Shown here: in pieces, positions 32,685 through 41,361 of the stretch | Position numbering within the stretch: the first letter of the stretch is position 1 | How the letters are laid out: each line of letters begins with the position of its first letter | DNA from: Pseudomonadota bacterium | GTDB taxonomy: Bacteria; Myxococcota_A; UBA796; CAJQPC01 | Assembly (NCBI GenBank): GCA_024228935.1 | Contig: JAAESX010000213.1 | Location: 113,802-177,801 of the forward strand | Direction of reading: 5' to 3' | DNA: 64,000 nucleotides | The notes under the pieces: generated by a model | The model's input: the letters and a program-made list of their open reading frames with translations, nothing else | Databases searched by the model: none | Told to the model about the DNA's origin: nothing | Made by a program: the position numbers and the translations under genes

Positions 32685-34399
32685 AGCGCCTCCAGGTCGT
32701 GGATGGACCAGATGCGGGGGTTCTTGATCGTGCGGTACCCGGTGCTCTGGTAGCAGCAGGTCACGGCGACCTCGAGCCACGCTCGCAGCTCGGTGACCGG
32801 CACGACCTCGTCCGTGTCCATGCGAGCGGCGCTGGCGATGGGGTCCATGTCCGCCTCGATGCGAGCGGCGGTCTCGGCCATCCCCTTCTCGATGGCCGCG
32901 CGCTCTTCCGGGTCGTCCGTGGCGATCTCGAAGTCGTCGTCCAGCTTCGTGTTGAAGGCCGCGATGGCGAGCGTCCGGCCCTCCATGACCGCCTGACGCG
33001 TGATGGGTGTCGAGAGCTGGTGCACCGGGTCGTAGGGATGGCCGGCCATGGCGTAGTACCCAGCGCCGCTCGCCTTTCGGAGCAGCACCGTGATCATGGG
33101 CACCGTGTTCGTGCTGTTCGCGTAGATCAGGCTCGAGCCGTAGCCCAGGAGCCCCTGGGCCTCGGCCTCGGTCCCGATGTCGAAGCCGGCGATGTCCTGG
33201 AGCCAGACCATCGGGATCCCGTCGGCGTTGCAGGCCCGCGAGAACGTGCTCAGCTTGGCGATGCCGCGTCGGAACAGGATCCCGCCTGCCCGCTTCTCGC
33301 CGGGCTTGTCGGGGTGGTCCGTCAGGTGGGGGTTGTTCGCCAGGATGCCGACCCACAGCCCGTTGATGCGCGCCAGGCCGCAGACGACCTCACAGCCCAC
33401 GTCCGGGAGCACCTCGTGGAAGAGCGAGCCGTCCACGATGCGCGCGAGCACCTGGCGGACGTCGTAGGTGTGGCGGTGCTGGACCGGGAACAGCTCCGAC
33501 AGCTCGACCGGATCGTAGAGCGGGTCGACCGACTCGGCCCCGTACCGGTAGTAGTCGGCGCCGCTGTTCGGCAGCTTGGCGACCTCGTCCCGGATCATGC
33601 GCAGGCACGTCGGGTCGTCCGGGACGCGCACGTCGGCACAGCCGGACTGGCCCACGTGGACCTCGGGGCCGCCGATGTCGAGGCTGGTCAGCTTGAGCGA
33701 CTTGGCGCCCTTGATGAGCGCCGCGCCGGCGATGACCATGTAGGCCTTCTCGGTCATGAAGACGCGGTCGCTGATGATGGGCATGTACCCACCGCCCGCG
33801 ATGCAGTCGCCGAAGACGCCGGCGATCTGCGGCACCCCCTCGGCGCTCAGCACGGCGTTCCGCTTGAAGATGTGGCCCGCGCCGGTCTTGCCGCTGAAGC
33901 TGTTGGCCTGCTCGGGCAGGAACAGCCCCGAGCAGTCCACCAGGTAGACGACCGGGAGCCGAAGCCTCAGGGCCATCTCCTGGGCGCGCTCGATCTTCTC
34001 CGGCGTCTTGGGCCACCAGGACCCGCTGGCGACGGTGTTGTCGTTGGCGACGACTATGGTCCAGCTCCCGTGGATCTGGACGAAGGCCGTGACGACCCCG
34101 GCTCCGGGCGCCTGCCGGCGGCTGCCCGCGAACGCGCGACCCCAGTTCACCAGCGAGCCGAACGGGAACACGCGGGTGCCCTCGTCCTTCAGCGCATCCA
34201 GCCGCTCCCACGTCGTGAGCTTGCCCTTGGCGTGGACGCGATCCACGTACTTCTGGCCCCAGCCCGCGCGGACGACGTCCAGCTTCTCGTTCAGGGCGGC
34301 GTCCAGCGCGGACATGTGGTCCGCGTTGCGCGCCCGCTCGTCGTCTCCCAGCACCCCGTCGATCGGGTCGCCGATTGGCTCCAGCGTCGTGCGGCTCAT
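32672..34399 (-). CDS. Acyl-CoA carboxylase carboxyltransferase subunit (GcdA-like)
   Basis: A 575-residue carboxyltransferase with both crotonase-like halves in one chain. The first half shows RVFPFGSLVNWGRAF, GAGVVTAFVQIHGSWTIVVA and YLVDCSGLFLPEQ. The second shows HTYDVRQVLARIVDG, FRRGIAKLSTFSRACN, MVWLQDIAGFDIG and SGAGYYAMAGHPYDP. It is close to the glutaconyl-CoA decarboxylase alpha/geranyl- and methylcrotonyl-CoA carboxylase group, longer than propionyl-CoA carboxylase beta (about 520). The carboxylated acyl-CoA is not determined; acetyl- or propionyl-CoA is plausible with the dedicated carrier and carboxylase. ATG start overlaps the biotin carboxylase stop (ATGA). Confidence 0.88.
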   Translation of the reverse strand: MSRTTLEPIGDPIDGVLGDDERARNADHMSALDAALNEKLDVVRAGWGQKYVDRVHAKGKLTTWERLDALKDEGTRVFPFGSLVNWGRAFAGSRRQAPGAGVVTAFVQIHGSWTIVVANDNTVASGSWWPKTPEKIERAQEMALRLRLPVVYLVDCSGLFLPEQANSFSGKTGAGHIFKRNAVLSAEGVPQIAGVFGDCIAGGGYMPIISDRVFMTEKAYMVIAGAALIKGAKSLKLTSLDIGGPEVHVGQSGCADVRVPDDPTCLRMIRDEVAKLPNSGADYYRYGAESVDPLYDPVELSELFPVQHRHTYDVRQVLARIVDGSLFHEVLPDVGCEVVCGLARINGLWVGILANNPHLTDHPDKPGEKRAGGILFRRGIAKLSTFSRACNADGIPMVWLQDIAGFDIGTEAEAQGLLGYGSSLIYANSTNTVPMITVLLRKASGAGYYAMAGHPYDPVHQLSTPITRQAVMEGRTLAIAAFNTKLDDDFEIATDDPEERAAIEKGMAETAARIEADMDPIASAARMDTDEVVPVTELRAWLEVAVTCCYQSTGYRTIKNPRIWSIHDLEALCSL

Positions 34400-35739
34400 C
34401 CGTTCTCCAGGAGCGCTTCGAGCGTCGAGGTGTCGTAGTTCCCGCTCACGAAGGGCTCGTGGTCGAGGAGCCGCAGGTGCAGCGGGATGGTGGTCTTCAC
34501 GCCCTCGATGCGCGTGGCGAGCAAGGCCTCGCGCAGGCGAGCGAGGCACTCCGTCCGAGTCGGTGCGTGCACGATGACCTTGGCGATCATCGAGTCGTAG
34601 TGGGGGCTGATGACATCGCCGGCGCGCAGGTGCGTGTCGACGCGGATGCCCTCGCCCTGCGGGAACTCGAGCGTCTCGACCGTGCCGGGACAGGGCTGGA
34701 ACGTCTCGGGGTCCTCGGCGTTGATGCGGACCTCGATGGCGTGACCGGACAGCGTCACGTCGTCCTGGGTCATGCCGAGCGGCTGGTTGGCCCCCACCCG
34801 AAGCTGCAGCTCCACCAGGTCGAGGCCCGTGATGGCCTCGCTCACCGGGTGCTCGACCTGCAGACGGGTGTTCATCTCCATGAAGTAGAGGTGCCCCTCG
34901 CGGCTGCGCAGCATCTCGACGGTGCCGGCCGAGGCGTACCCGGCGGCGGATGCGATCGCGGCCACTCGCGCGCCCATCTCGGCGCGGAGTTCGGGGGTCA
35001 CCGCCGGGGACGGGCTCTCCTCGAGCAGCTTCTGGTGCCGACGCTGGATGGAGCACTCGCGCTCGCCCAGGTGGATGGCGTTGCCGAAGGCGTCGACCAG
35101 CACCTGGAACTCGATGTGGCGGCCGCCCTCGATCAGCTTCTCGAGGTACAGCCGGCCGTCCCCGAACGCACCGATGGACTCGGCGGTGGCGCTGTCGAAG
35201 GCGCCCTGCAGCTCGGCCTCGGAGTACGCCCGTCGCATTCCGCGACCACCACCACCGGCCGCGGCCTTGAGGAGCACCGGGTACCCGGCGGCCTCGGCCT
35301 GCACGCGGGCCTGGCCGACGTCGTCGATCGGACCAGGCGAGCCCGGGATCAGCGGCATGCCGAGCGCGCCCATCGTCTCGCGAGCCTGGACCTTGTCCCC
35401 CATGCGCCGGATGACGCTGGGGTTGGGACCCAGGAACGTGAGGCCGAGCGCCGCACAGCGGGCGGCGAACGTCGCGTTCTCAGCCAGGAAGCCCCAGCCG
35501 GGATGGACTGCGGTGCAGCCGGTGGAGCGAGCCGCTTCCAGGATCGCGTCCTGGTCGAGGTAGCTGAGCGAGGAGCGGGCCGGGCCGATGACCACGACGC
35601 GGTCGACCTCGGACAACCAGCCGAGCTGGCGGTCCGCGGTACTGGCCACGGCGACGGTCTCGATGCCCAGGCGTCGGCAGGTCGCTGCGACACGCGCAGC
35701 CACCTCGCCCCGGTTTGCGATCAAAAGGCGTCGGAACAC
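34396..35739 (-). CDS. accC: Biotin carboxylase
   Basis: ATP-dependent carboxylation of biotin on the carrier protein. It is 447 residues, the size of AccC. MFRRLLIANRGEVAARVAA begins the N-domain. ATP-grasp signatures are YPVLLKAAAGGGGRGMRRAY, FQVLVDAFGNAIHLGERECS (with SIQRRHQKLLEESPSP following) and FMEMNTRLQVEHPVSE. The conserved catalytic Arg and Glu fall in MNTRLQVEHP. The C-terminal lobe contains GHAIEVRINAEDP. It is the second gene (after yqeY) of a compact operon and pairs with the carboxyltransferase and the carrier. Symbol accC is a family name and does not imply acetyl-CoA specificity. Confidence 0.92.
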   Translation of the reverse strand: MFRRLLIANRGEVAARVAATCRRLGIETVAVASTADRQLGWLSEVDRVVVIGPARSSLSYLDQDAILEAARSTGCTAVHPGWGFLAENATFAARCAALGLTFLGPNPSVIRRMGDKVQARETMGALGMPLIPGSPGPIDDVGQARVQAEAAGYPVLLKAAAGGGGRGMRRAYSEAELQGAFDSATAESIGAFGDGRLYLEKLIEGGRHIEFQVLVDAFGNAIHLGERECSIQRRHQKLLEESPSPAVTPELRAEMGARVAAIASAAGYASAGTVEMLRSREGHLYFMEMNTRLQVEHPVSEAITGLDLVELQLRVGANQPLGMTQDDVTLSGHAIEVRINAEDPETFQPCPGTVETLEFPQGEGIRVDTHLRAGDVISPHYDSMIAKVIVHAPTRTECLARLREALLATRIEGVKTTIPLHLRLLDHEPFVSGNYDTSTLEALLENG

Positions 35740-35748
35740 GCCGTTCGC

Positions 35749-36195
35749 TTAACCGGACAGCTGCTGCTGCAGGAGCTTGCGTGCCAGGCCGCCGTCGATG
35801 TCGGCCTTGTGAGCCTTCATCAGGGCCCCCATGGCCTTGCCGAGGTGGTTCGGCGCGGTAGCTCCGGACGCGGCGATGGCCTCGTCGACCCACACGAGCG
35901 TCTGGGCCTCGTCGGCCAGCTTCGGCAGGTACTCGTTGATGACATCGAGCTCGGCGAGCTCGATGTCGGCCAGGTCCTGGCGGCCGCCGGTGACGTAGGT
36001 CTCGGCGGCGTCCTTGCGCTGCTTGGACAGCTTGCGCAGGAGCTTGAGCACGTCGTCATCGGTCACGTCGCCCTTGCCCGCCTTGGCGGCCTCGATGATG
36101 CCAGCGCGGATCATCCGGATGGCCTGCAGGCGCTCCTTGTCCTTGGCGCGCATCGCGGTCTTCATGTCGGCGGTGATGCGGTCGGCGATGCTCAC
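35749..36195 (-). CDS. yqeY: GatB/YqeY domain protein
   Basis: A 148-residue stand-alone YqeY domain, related to the tRNA-binding tail of GatB. It has two helical parts: an N-terminal bundle beginning MSIADRITADMKTAMRAKDK and a three-helix tail DGGLARKLLQQQLSG with NHLGKAMGALMKAHKA. YqeY proteins are widespread, often beside rpsU and dnaG; the function is unresolved (possible tRNA-amidation or RNA-binding role). Here the neighbours are DUF3999 (11-base gap) and accC (9-base gap), probably in one transcript. Confidence 0.93.
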   Translation of the reverse strand: MSIADRITADMKTAMRAKDKERLQAIRMIRAGIIEAAKAGKGDVTDDDVLKLLRKLSKQRKDAAETYVTGGRQDLADIELAELDVINEYLPKLADEAQTLVWVDEAIAASGATAPNHLGKAMGALMKAHKADIDGGLARKLLQQQLSG

Positions 36196-36206
36196 GGGAG
36201 TCTCCT

Positions 36207-38108
36207 CTACGTTGCCAGCTCCGTATCGGGTGCCGGCTGGGGGGGCTCCTCCTCGTCACGCCCGAGGGGTCGGACAAGCCTCGCGGCCAGGAACAAGAGC
36301 CCGATCGCCAACGCGGCGATGCCTCCTGTCGCCAGCCAGCGGTCCTCGATCTCGGGCCTGGCACGCGCGGTGACGGCGCCCACGTCCCCATCCACGACCA
36401 CCGAGGCGGCCAGCAGATCGCTGAACAGGAGCAGGTCGTAGTCCGGGCGCGAGGTCGCGGGGTCGCCGTAGTAGAGCGTCGCTCCCTCCATCGGAGCCAC
36501 GGCGATGACGGCGGGTGCGGGCCCGAACGCCTCGACGCCCAGGTTCTCCAGCGGTCGGTCGTCGCCGTCGTCGATGGCGATCTGGAGGTGGTCGGTGCGG
36601 GCGCGGACGAGTCGATGGCTCCGAGCCGCCCCGTCCTCGGGCAGGACGTGCCACTGCGAGGTGCCCGCCCCCCCGACGCGAACCGAGCGTGAGAACGCCC
36701 GGCTGTCCGTGGTCACGAGGATCGAGTCGATCTCGACCGGGACGTCGAAGTGCAGGTCCAGGATCGTCCGGCCCTCGACCTGGCTCTGCTCGACTCGGGC
36801 CGTCAGGCGCCGCGTCTCGCCCCCATCCAGCAGGTACGGGACCTGGTCGCCGTCGGCGTCGACGATCCGGAGATCACCCAGGTCCGATCGAGCTGAAGCC
36901 ACGACCTCGTCCGGAAGGACCCAGCGCGTGGGGAGTCCCGGGCCGGGGCTGGTGAGCGCGCGGCCCGCCTCGTGGCGCCGAACGCGCGCCGGAGCGCCCG
37001 AGAGCAGGGGCTCGGGCACGAGCCAGGTCGGGTCGTAGGCGGCGTGCGGGCCCCAGTCCGCGAGCAGCGCCTGGGGCGTGTGCATGTCCAGGAGCTCGAC
37101 GACCGCGTGGTCCAGGTCGTAGCCGCCGGGCTTGGCTCGGACCGGAGCGGCCAGAAGCGTGTGGGGTCCGGGACCGACGTCGTGCACGAGCACGTGGCGA
37201 CCGACCGCCTCGACCGTGGTGGTGGTGATCTGGAGCGGCTCGTTGCGCTCGTCGACGACATGGAGCTCCAGCGTGGCGCCGGCCTGACCGTCGACGTCCA
37301 CCACCAGCCGCTCGATGTCCGCGCCTCCGATCTGGAGCCGCTCGACATAGGCGCGGCCGAGCTGCTCGGTCGTGACCCGAGAGCCGTCGAAGCGGCGGGT
37401 CTTCACCTCGACCAGGCGCTCGAACCGGGCGTCCTCGACGTCCAGTACGACCCGTCGGACGTCGAGCCCAGAGGCGGGCAGCTCGACGCGGTAGACGCTC
37501 ACGCCGGAACGCTCGCTCGTCGGGTCGGCGACGGGGAGCTCCAGCTCGACCCGCGGGACCTCGGCCCCGGCACCCCACGAAGCACGAACGCCGTACCAGC
37601 CGACGTTCCGGTTCGCGTGCACGGTGTAGATGCCTGGGGGGAGCTCGGGCACCTCGATCGTGTCGTTGTAGGCGTCCTCGTGACGGAGTCGGGCTCGCCA
37701 GACCACGCCCTCGGCCACCGTCCGACCGCGCTCGTCACGGACCTCGAGCGGGACCGCCCAGGGCCACGGCCATCGGTCTCGGACGTGGACGGTCAGCTCG
37801 TCGATCGGGTGGCCGATCTCGCGGGTGTCGATGGTGATGGCCTGCACGTCCGGCGGGCCGCCATGCCAGATGGGGTCCCACGGGACGCTCGCCCACTCCC
37901 GATCCGTGGGGCGCTCGGAGTCGAGGACCATCAGGGGGACCGCCCGCCCCTCGGCGTCCAGCAGGACGACGTCGTCGGGGTACGGCCAGGTGGCGGCCTC
38001 GCCCAGGTCGATGCGCGCGACACCGGACTCGGGCAGCTCGAGCGTGGCGGACTGGCTGTAGGCCGCAGGTTCCACGGCCCAGGCCGCGCCGACAAGCAGG
38101 GCGATCAT
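36207..38108 (-). CDS. DUF3999-family exported membrane-anchored protein
   Basis: A 633-residue protein with a short signal (MIALLVGAAWA). Most of it is periplasmic beta sandwich repeats (SATLELPESGVARIDLGEA, TVHVRDRWPWPWAVPLEV, VELELPVADPTSERSGVSVY, RTILDLHFDVPVEIDSIL). It ends with one transmembrane helix (LATGGIAALAIGLLFLAARL) and a short acidic cytoplasmic tail. DUF3999 proteins are commonly encoded directly after DUF2339 proteins, as here (ATGA overlap), so the pair probably forms an envelope complex; biochemical role not established. Confidence 0.85.
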   Translation of the reverse strand: MIALLVGAAWAVEPAAYSQSATLELPESGVARIDLGEAATWPYPDDVVLLDAEGRAVPLMVLDSERPTDREWASVPWDPIWHGGPPDVQAITIDTREIGHPIDELTVHVRDRWPWPWAVPLEVRDERGRTVAEGVVWRARLRHEDAYNDTIEVPELPPGIYTVHANRNVGWYGVRASWGAGAEVPRVELELPVADPTSERSGVSVYRVELPASGLDVRRVVLDVEDARFERLVEVKTRRFDGSRVTTEQLGRAYVERLQIGGADIERLVVDVDGQAGATLELHVVDERNEPLQITTTTVEAVGRHVLVHDVGPGPHTLLAAPVRAKPGGYDLDHAVVELLDMHTPQALLADWGPHAAYDPTWLVPEPLLSGAPARVRRHEAGRALTSPGPGLPTRWVLPDEVVASARSDLGDLRIVDADGDQVPYLLDGGETRRLTARVEQSQVEGRTILDLHFDVPVEIDSILVTTDSRAFSRSVRVGGAGTSQWHVLPEDGAARSHRLVRARTDHLQIAIDDGDDRPLENLGVEAFGPAPAVIAVAPMEGATLYYGDPATSRPDYDLLLFSDLLAASVVVDGDVGAVTARARPEIEDRWLATGGIAALAIGLLFLAARLVRPLGRDEEEPPQPAPDTELAT

Positions 38109-40762
38109 GCCGCCACCTCGCGGGTCGGCTCATCGGCCGGCTCGTCCTCGTTCCGGAGCACCACCCGCTGGAGCAGGATGGCGGCGCCGAGCAGGGCCAC
38201 CGCGGCCCCCAGGACCGAGCCCACGCGCCACATCCCGGACAGGTCCCACAGGTCGACGAAGAAGACCTTCATCGTGGCGAGCAGGAGGAAGCCCATCGCC
38301 AGGAGCCGGGTCCCGCGGACCTTCTGCCAGACGCCGAGCGATAGCAGCGAGGCACCGAACATCGCCCACGACATGCTGCGGACCATCTCCTGGGCCAGCG
38401 TGCCATTGCTGAAGTTCGGCTGGCCGTCGACGGCGTAGGCGATGGCCACCTCGAGGTTCAGCAGCATGAAGAACGCGATCACGGCGGCGGTACGGATCCA
38501 GCGGGTCACGCGGAAGCCATCGACGAGCGCCCGACCCTGGTCGAGCCAGTGTGCGGTCAGGAGGAGGCCGACGCCCAGGGCGCCCCAGGTCAGGACGACG
38601 TCGTTGAACACCAGGTTCAGCTCGGCCGGGAAGTCGACGACCGTCGGGTCCATCAGGATGCGCCCGCAGGCCAGCACGGCGAGGCCGAGAGAGGCCCAGC
38701 CGACACCGGGATGCGTGAAGCGTCGCGACATCCAGGCCAGGACGGCGGCCTCGGCGATCCACCCGAGCGTGACCCACTGGCCGTCGAGCTGGACGGGGAT
38801 CGCGAGCGAGGCGAACGCGGTCCCGGCGACCACGTAGAGCGCAAGGTTGCGGTCGCTCCCCTTGGCCTCGGAGTCCGACTGGAGCATGCGCTTCACGACG
38901 CTGGCTGCGTAGAGACTGACGACGGCGAGGCCGAGCGGGAGCAGGCCGATGGCGTCGGTCCCGAGGGCCTCCTCCCACGCCAGGTGGAGCGGCAGGTAGA
39001 GGACGGGCCCGGCGAGCGCCGAGGCGAGCCAAGGCAGCAGCCTGGTCCGGTCCCCATCGCCACGGAAGAACACGAAGGGCCATGCGGTGAGCACGACGAC
39101 GGCCGCTCCGAGGGGCAGGACGAGCTGGTGGACGCGCTCGGTGTCGGCCAGCTCCTCGAGGCCCAGGAACGCGGCGCACGCAGCACCGGCCAGGCCGGCG
39201 ACGAGCGTCCAGCCGTCACGCCGGCGCACACTCGCGACCGCACCGATGGCGGCGACCACGGTGAGGGCGAGCCCCACGAAGACCGGCGCGCTGCCTCCGA
39301 CCGCCGCGCCGATGCCGCCCAGGATGCCGGTCGTGACGAGCAGGATGGGCAGGACGACTTCCTGGTCCTCGGTCTTCTTGACGGCCCACCAGCCGACGAG
39401 CGGCGCGACGGCGATGAGCGCCGGCACGAGGTGGAGCGGGTGGAACAGGTCGAGGTCCCCGAGCTCGGACTCCCAGGCGCCGACGGCCAGGAGCGCGACG
39501 GACATCACGACAGGGAGACCGATCTTGCCGAGGAGCGTCCAGCCGCGCCGCTCGACGAGTGCGCGCAGGCCGGCGGTCAGGCCGAGGAAGAACAGAGGGA
39601 GGAGCCACACGGCCGGGCCGGGATCGTGGAGGACGGCCTGGACCGAGTGCCCCTCCCAGGAGAGGAGGTCCTGGGGGATGACCAGGGGGACGACCGCGAT
39701 GGCCTGGGCGACGAAGGTTCCCGCGGCGGCCATGCCGACCCGCTTGTCCCCCCGGAACACGGCGGCGGCGGCCATGGCGGCGAAGACGGCGGCGGCGCCG
39801 AGTCCGTAGACCACCTGGTCGGCGGCGGCGTACTGACCAGCCCACCCGAGCTGGAGCACGAGCGTTCCGAGCCCGGTGAGCGCGATGATCGCAGGCCACT
39901 TCCGCAGCACGGCGGCGGACAGGACGCCAGCGTTGACGACGGCCAGGTAGAGCAAGAGCGCCAGCGCGCGGTTCTCGCCGGTGCTGAGCAGGACGGGGGT
40001 GAGCAGGCCGGCGACCAAGCCGAGGACCGCCAGGAACTGGGAGTCACGGCGCCAGGCCAACAGGACGGCGACGACGGTCACGCCGCTCATCAGGGCGAAC
40101 GCGGGGATCTGACCGAAGAGCTCGTAGTGTCCGTGGCCCGCGAACAGCGCGCCGTAGAGCACGCCGACCCCGGCGCCGCCCATGCCCGCGGCGGGCACGT
40201 CGTAGCCGCGTCGGACCAGGCTCTCGCTGACGACGATGGCCGCGAGCCCCACGCCGACACCAGTCGCGAAACGGGCGCCCGGACCGAAGAAGGCGAACCA
40301 GCCCGCATCGAGGCCGTACGCGAAGAACAGCAGCGCGCCGACGAGCAGCGCCAGGCCGCCGAAGGCTGCGAAGACCCACGAACCCAGGTGCTCCAGGGAT
40401 CGCTTGCGCTTGGGGGCGACCTCGGGCTCGACCGGGACCTTCGCGAGGACCGGAGCCACGGGCTCGACGACCTCGGGCACGGGCTCGACGACCTCGGGCA
40501 CGGGCTCGACGACCTCGGGCAGTGACTCGGGCTCGGAGACCTCGGCGGCGGGCGGCTGGACCACCTCGGCCACCCGGTTCCCGACCTCGGCGGTGCGCTT
40601 GTCGCGGCCCAGACGGCGGACGGCGTGCTGAAGGTCGTCGACCTCACCCTGGAGACGACGAACCGACTTGCGGGCGCGCATGGCGACCACGATCGAGATC
40701 GTCGGCAACAGCCCGACTGCTGCAAGCGTCAGGCACAAGCCAGCGATGATGAGTTCTTCCAC
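38105..40762 (-). CDS. DUF2339-family polytopic membrane protein
   Basis: An 885-residue protein. An N-terminal helix (ELIIAGLCLTLAAVGLLPTI) is followed by a coiled-coil-like segment (RKSVRRLQGEVDDLQHAVRR) and a cytoplasmic Pro/Glu/Val linker with tandem PEVVEPV repeats. From about residue 130 to the C-terminus there are about 25 hydrophobic helices with few polar residues between (AFGGLALLVGALLFFAYGLD, ALLLYLAVVNAGVLSAAVL). The length and linker match DUF2339. It begins the long minus-strand operon and overlaps DUF3999 by four bases. Some members were suggested to act in cell-envelope stress or glycan handling, but no function is proven. Confidence 0.88.
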   Translation of the reverse strand: MEELIIAGLCLTLAAVGLLPTISIVVAMRARKSVRRLQGEVDDLQHAVRRLGRDKRTAEVGNRVAEVVQPPAAEVSEPESLPEVVEPVPEVVEPVPEVVEPVAPVLAKVPVEPEVAPKRKRSLEHLGSWVFAAFGGLALLVGALLFFAYGLDAGWFAFFGPGARFATGVGVGLAAIVVSESLVRRGYDVPAAGMGGAGVGVLYGALFAGHGHYELFGQIPAFALMSGVTVVAVLLAWRRDSQFLAVLGLVAGLLTPVLLSTGENRALALLLYLAVVNAGVLSAAVLRKWPAIIALTGLGTLVLQLGWAGQYAAADQVVYGLGAAAVFAAMAAAAVFRGDKRVGMAAAGTFVAQAIAVVPLVIPQDLLSWEGHSVQAVLHDPGPAVWLLPLFFLGLTAGLRALVERRGWTLLGKIGLPVVMSVALLAVGAWESELGDLDLFHPLHLVPALIAVAPLVGWWAVKKTEDQEVVLPILLVTTGILGGIGAAVGGSAPVFVGLALTVVAAIGAVASVRRRDGWTLVAGLAGAACAAFLGLEELADTERVHQLVLPLGAAVVVLTAWPFVFFRGDGDRTRLLPWLASALAGPVLYLPLHLAWEEALGTDAIGLLPLGLAVVSLYAASVVKRMLQSDSEAKGSDRNLALYVVAGTAFASLAIPVQLDGQWVTLGWIAEAAVLAWMSRRFTHPGVGWASLGLAVLACGRILMDPTVVDFPAELNLVFNDVVLTWGALGVGLLLTAHWLDQGRALVDGFRVTRWIRTAAVIAFFMLLNLEVAIAYAVDGQPNFSNGTLAQEMVRSMSWAMFGASLLSLGVWQKVRGTRLLAMGFLLLATMKVFFVDLWDLSGMWRVGSVLGAAVALLGAAILLQRVVLRNEDEPADEPTREVAA
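40461..40522 (-). repeat. 21-base tandem repeat in the DUF2339 linker
   Basis: Unit GGCTCGACGACCTCGGGCACG repeated nearly three times. It codes for repeated Pro-Glu-Val-Val-Glu-Pro-Val in the cytoplasmic linker; copy number may vary between strains. Confidence 0.85.
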
Positions 40763-40839
40763 ACGTCCTCCACGGTCGTGGAAGGACTGTCACCAACGCG
40801 TGGGGACCTGACGGTGTGCGGAAGTGAACCGCTCTGGGT

Positions 40840-40861
40840 TCGCGTGTGAATCGCGTGTGAA
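40840..40861. promoter_or_regulatory. Exact 11-base direct repeat upstream of the DUF2339 operon
   Basis: TCGCGTGTGAA occurs twice head to tail at 40840-40850 and 40851-40861, 78-99 bases before the operon start and 16 bases from the end of the 40877 gene. Read toward the operon it is TTCACACGCGA twice, with a further TTCAC at about 40825 (in GCGGTTCACTTCCG). One helical turn spacing suits tandem binding of an activator. The 114-base gap 40763-40876 holds no gene. Confidence 0.45.
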
Positions 40862-40876
40862 CGCGAGGACGACGAC

Positions 40877-41326
40877 TCAGCCGTTGTCGCTGTAGATGCC
40901 CTGCTGCATGTTGCTCAGCATGCGGACCAGGCCCGCCTCGAGCGCGTCACGCAGGCCGCTGCTGTCCAGCACGGCGCCCAGGATGCTCCCCGGGTCGTAG
41001 TCCAGGTGCAGCGTGACCAGCGTGTTCCGCGAGGCCCGCGGCGTGCGCAGGCTGTAGTTCAGCTTGCCACCGGTGCGCTTGCCACCCGTCGTGCAGAGCA
41101 CCCGACGACCCGCGTGGCTGCGGTCGGTGCTGTCGAAGCTGTACGACATCACCCGAGCCTTCGGGAACGTCTTCAGCGTGCAGTCCCAGGTCCGGTCGCC
41201 CGTGCGGGAGACGTCGTCCCAGGCGCCGCTCAGGACGCGCTCGTGGTTGTCGGCGATCTCCATCCAGGTCAGGACGTCGTCCCGGCGGGTGTTCTCGATC
41301 AAGATGTCAGTGGTGATGACGGCCAT
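40877..41326 (-). CDS. Small SRPBCC-like protein
   Basis: A 149-residue cytoplasmic protein. It starts ITTDILIENTRRDDVLTWME, as polyketide-cyclase/SRPBCC proteins do, followed by beta strands (RTWDCTLKTFPKARVMSYSF, GGKLNYSLRTPRASRNTLVT, LHLDYDPGSILGAVL) and a long C-terminal helix (LEAGLVRMLSNMQQGIY). This fits the helix-grip fold that binds hydrophobic ligands, although no motif proves it. It is divergent from the lgt-like gene with 35 bases between starts. It lies upstream of the DUF2339 operon, separated by a 114-base gap. Function unknown. Confidence 0.65.
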   Translation of the reverse strand: MAVITTDILIENTRRDDVLTWMEIADNHERVLSGAWDDVSRTGDRTWDCTLKTFPKARVMSYSFDSTDRSHAGRRVLCTTGGKRTGGKLNYSLRTPRASRNTLVTLHLDYDPGSILGAVLDSSGLRDALEAGLVRMLSNMQQGIYSDNG

Positions 41327-41361
41327 CGTGCGCTCCGCGGGCGGCGAAGATAACCCGGTCT

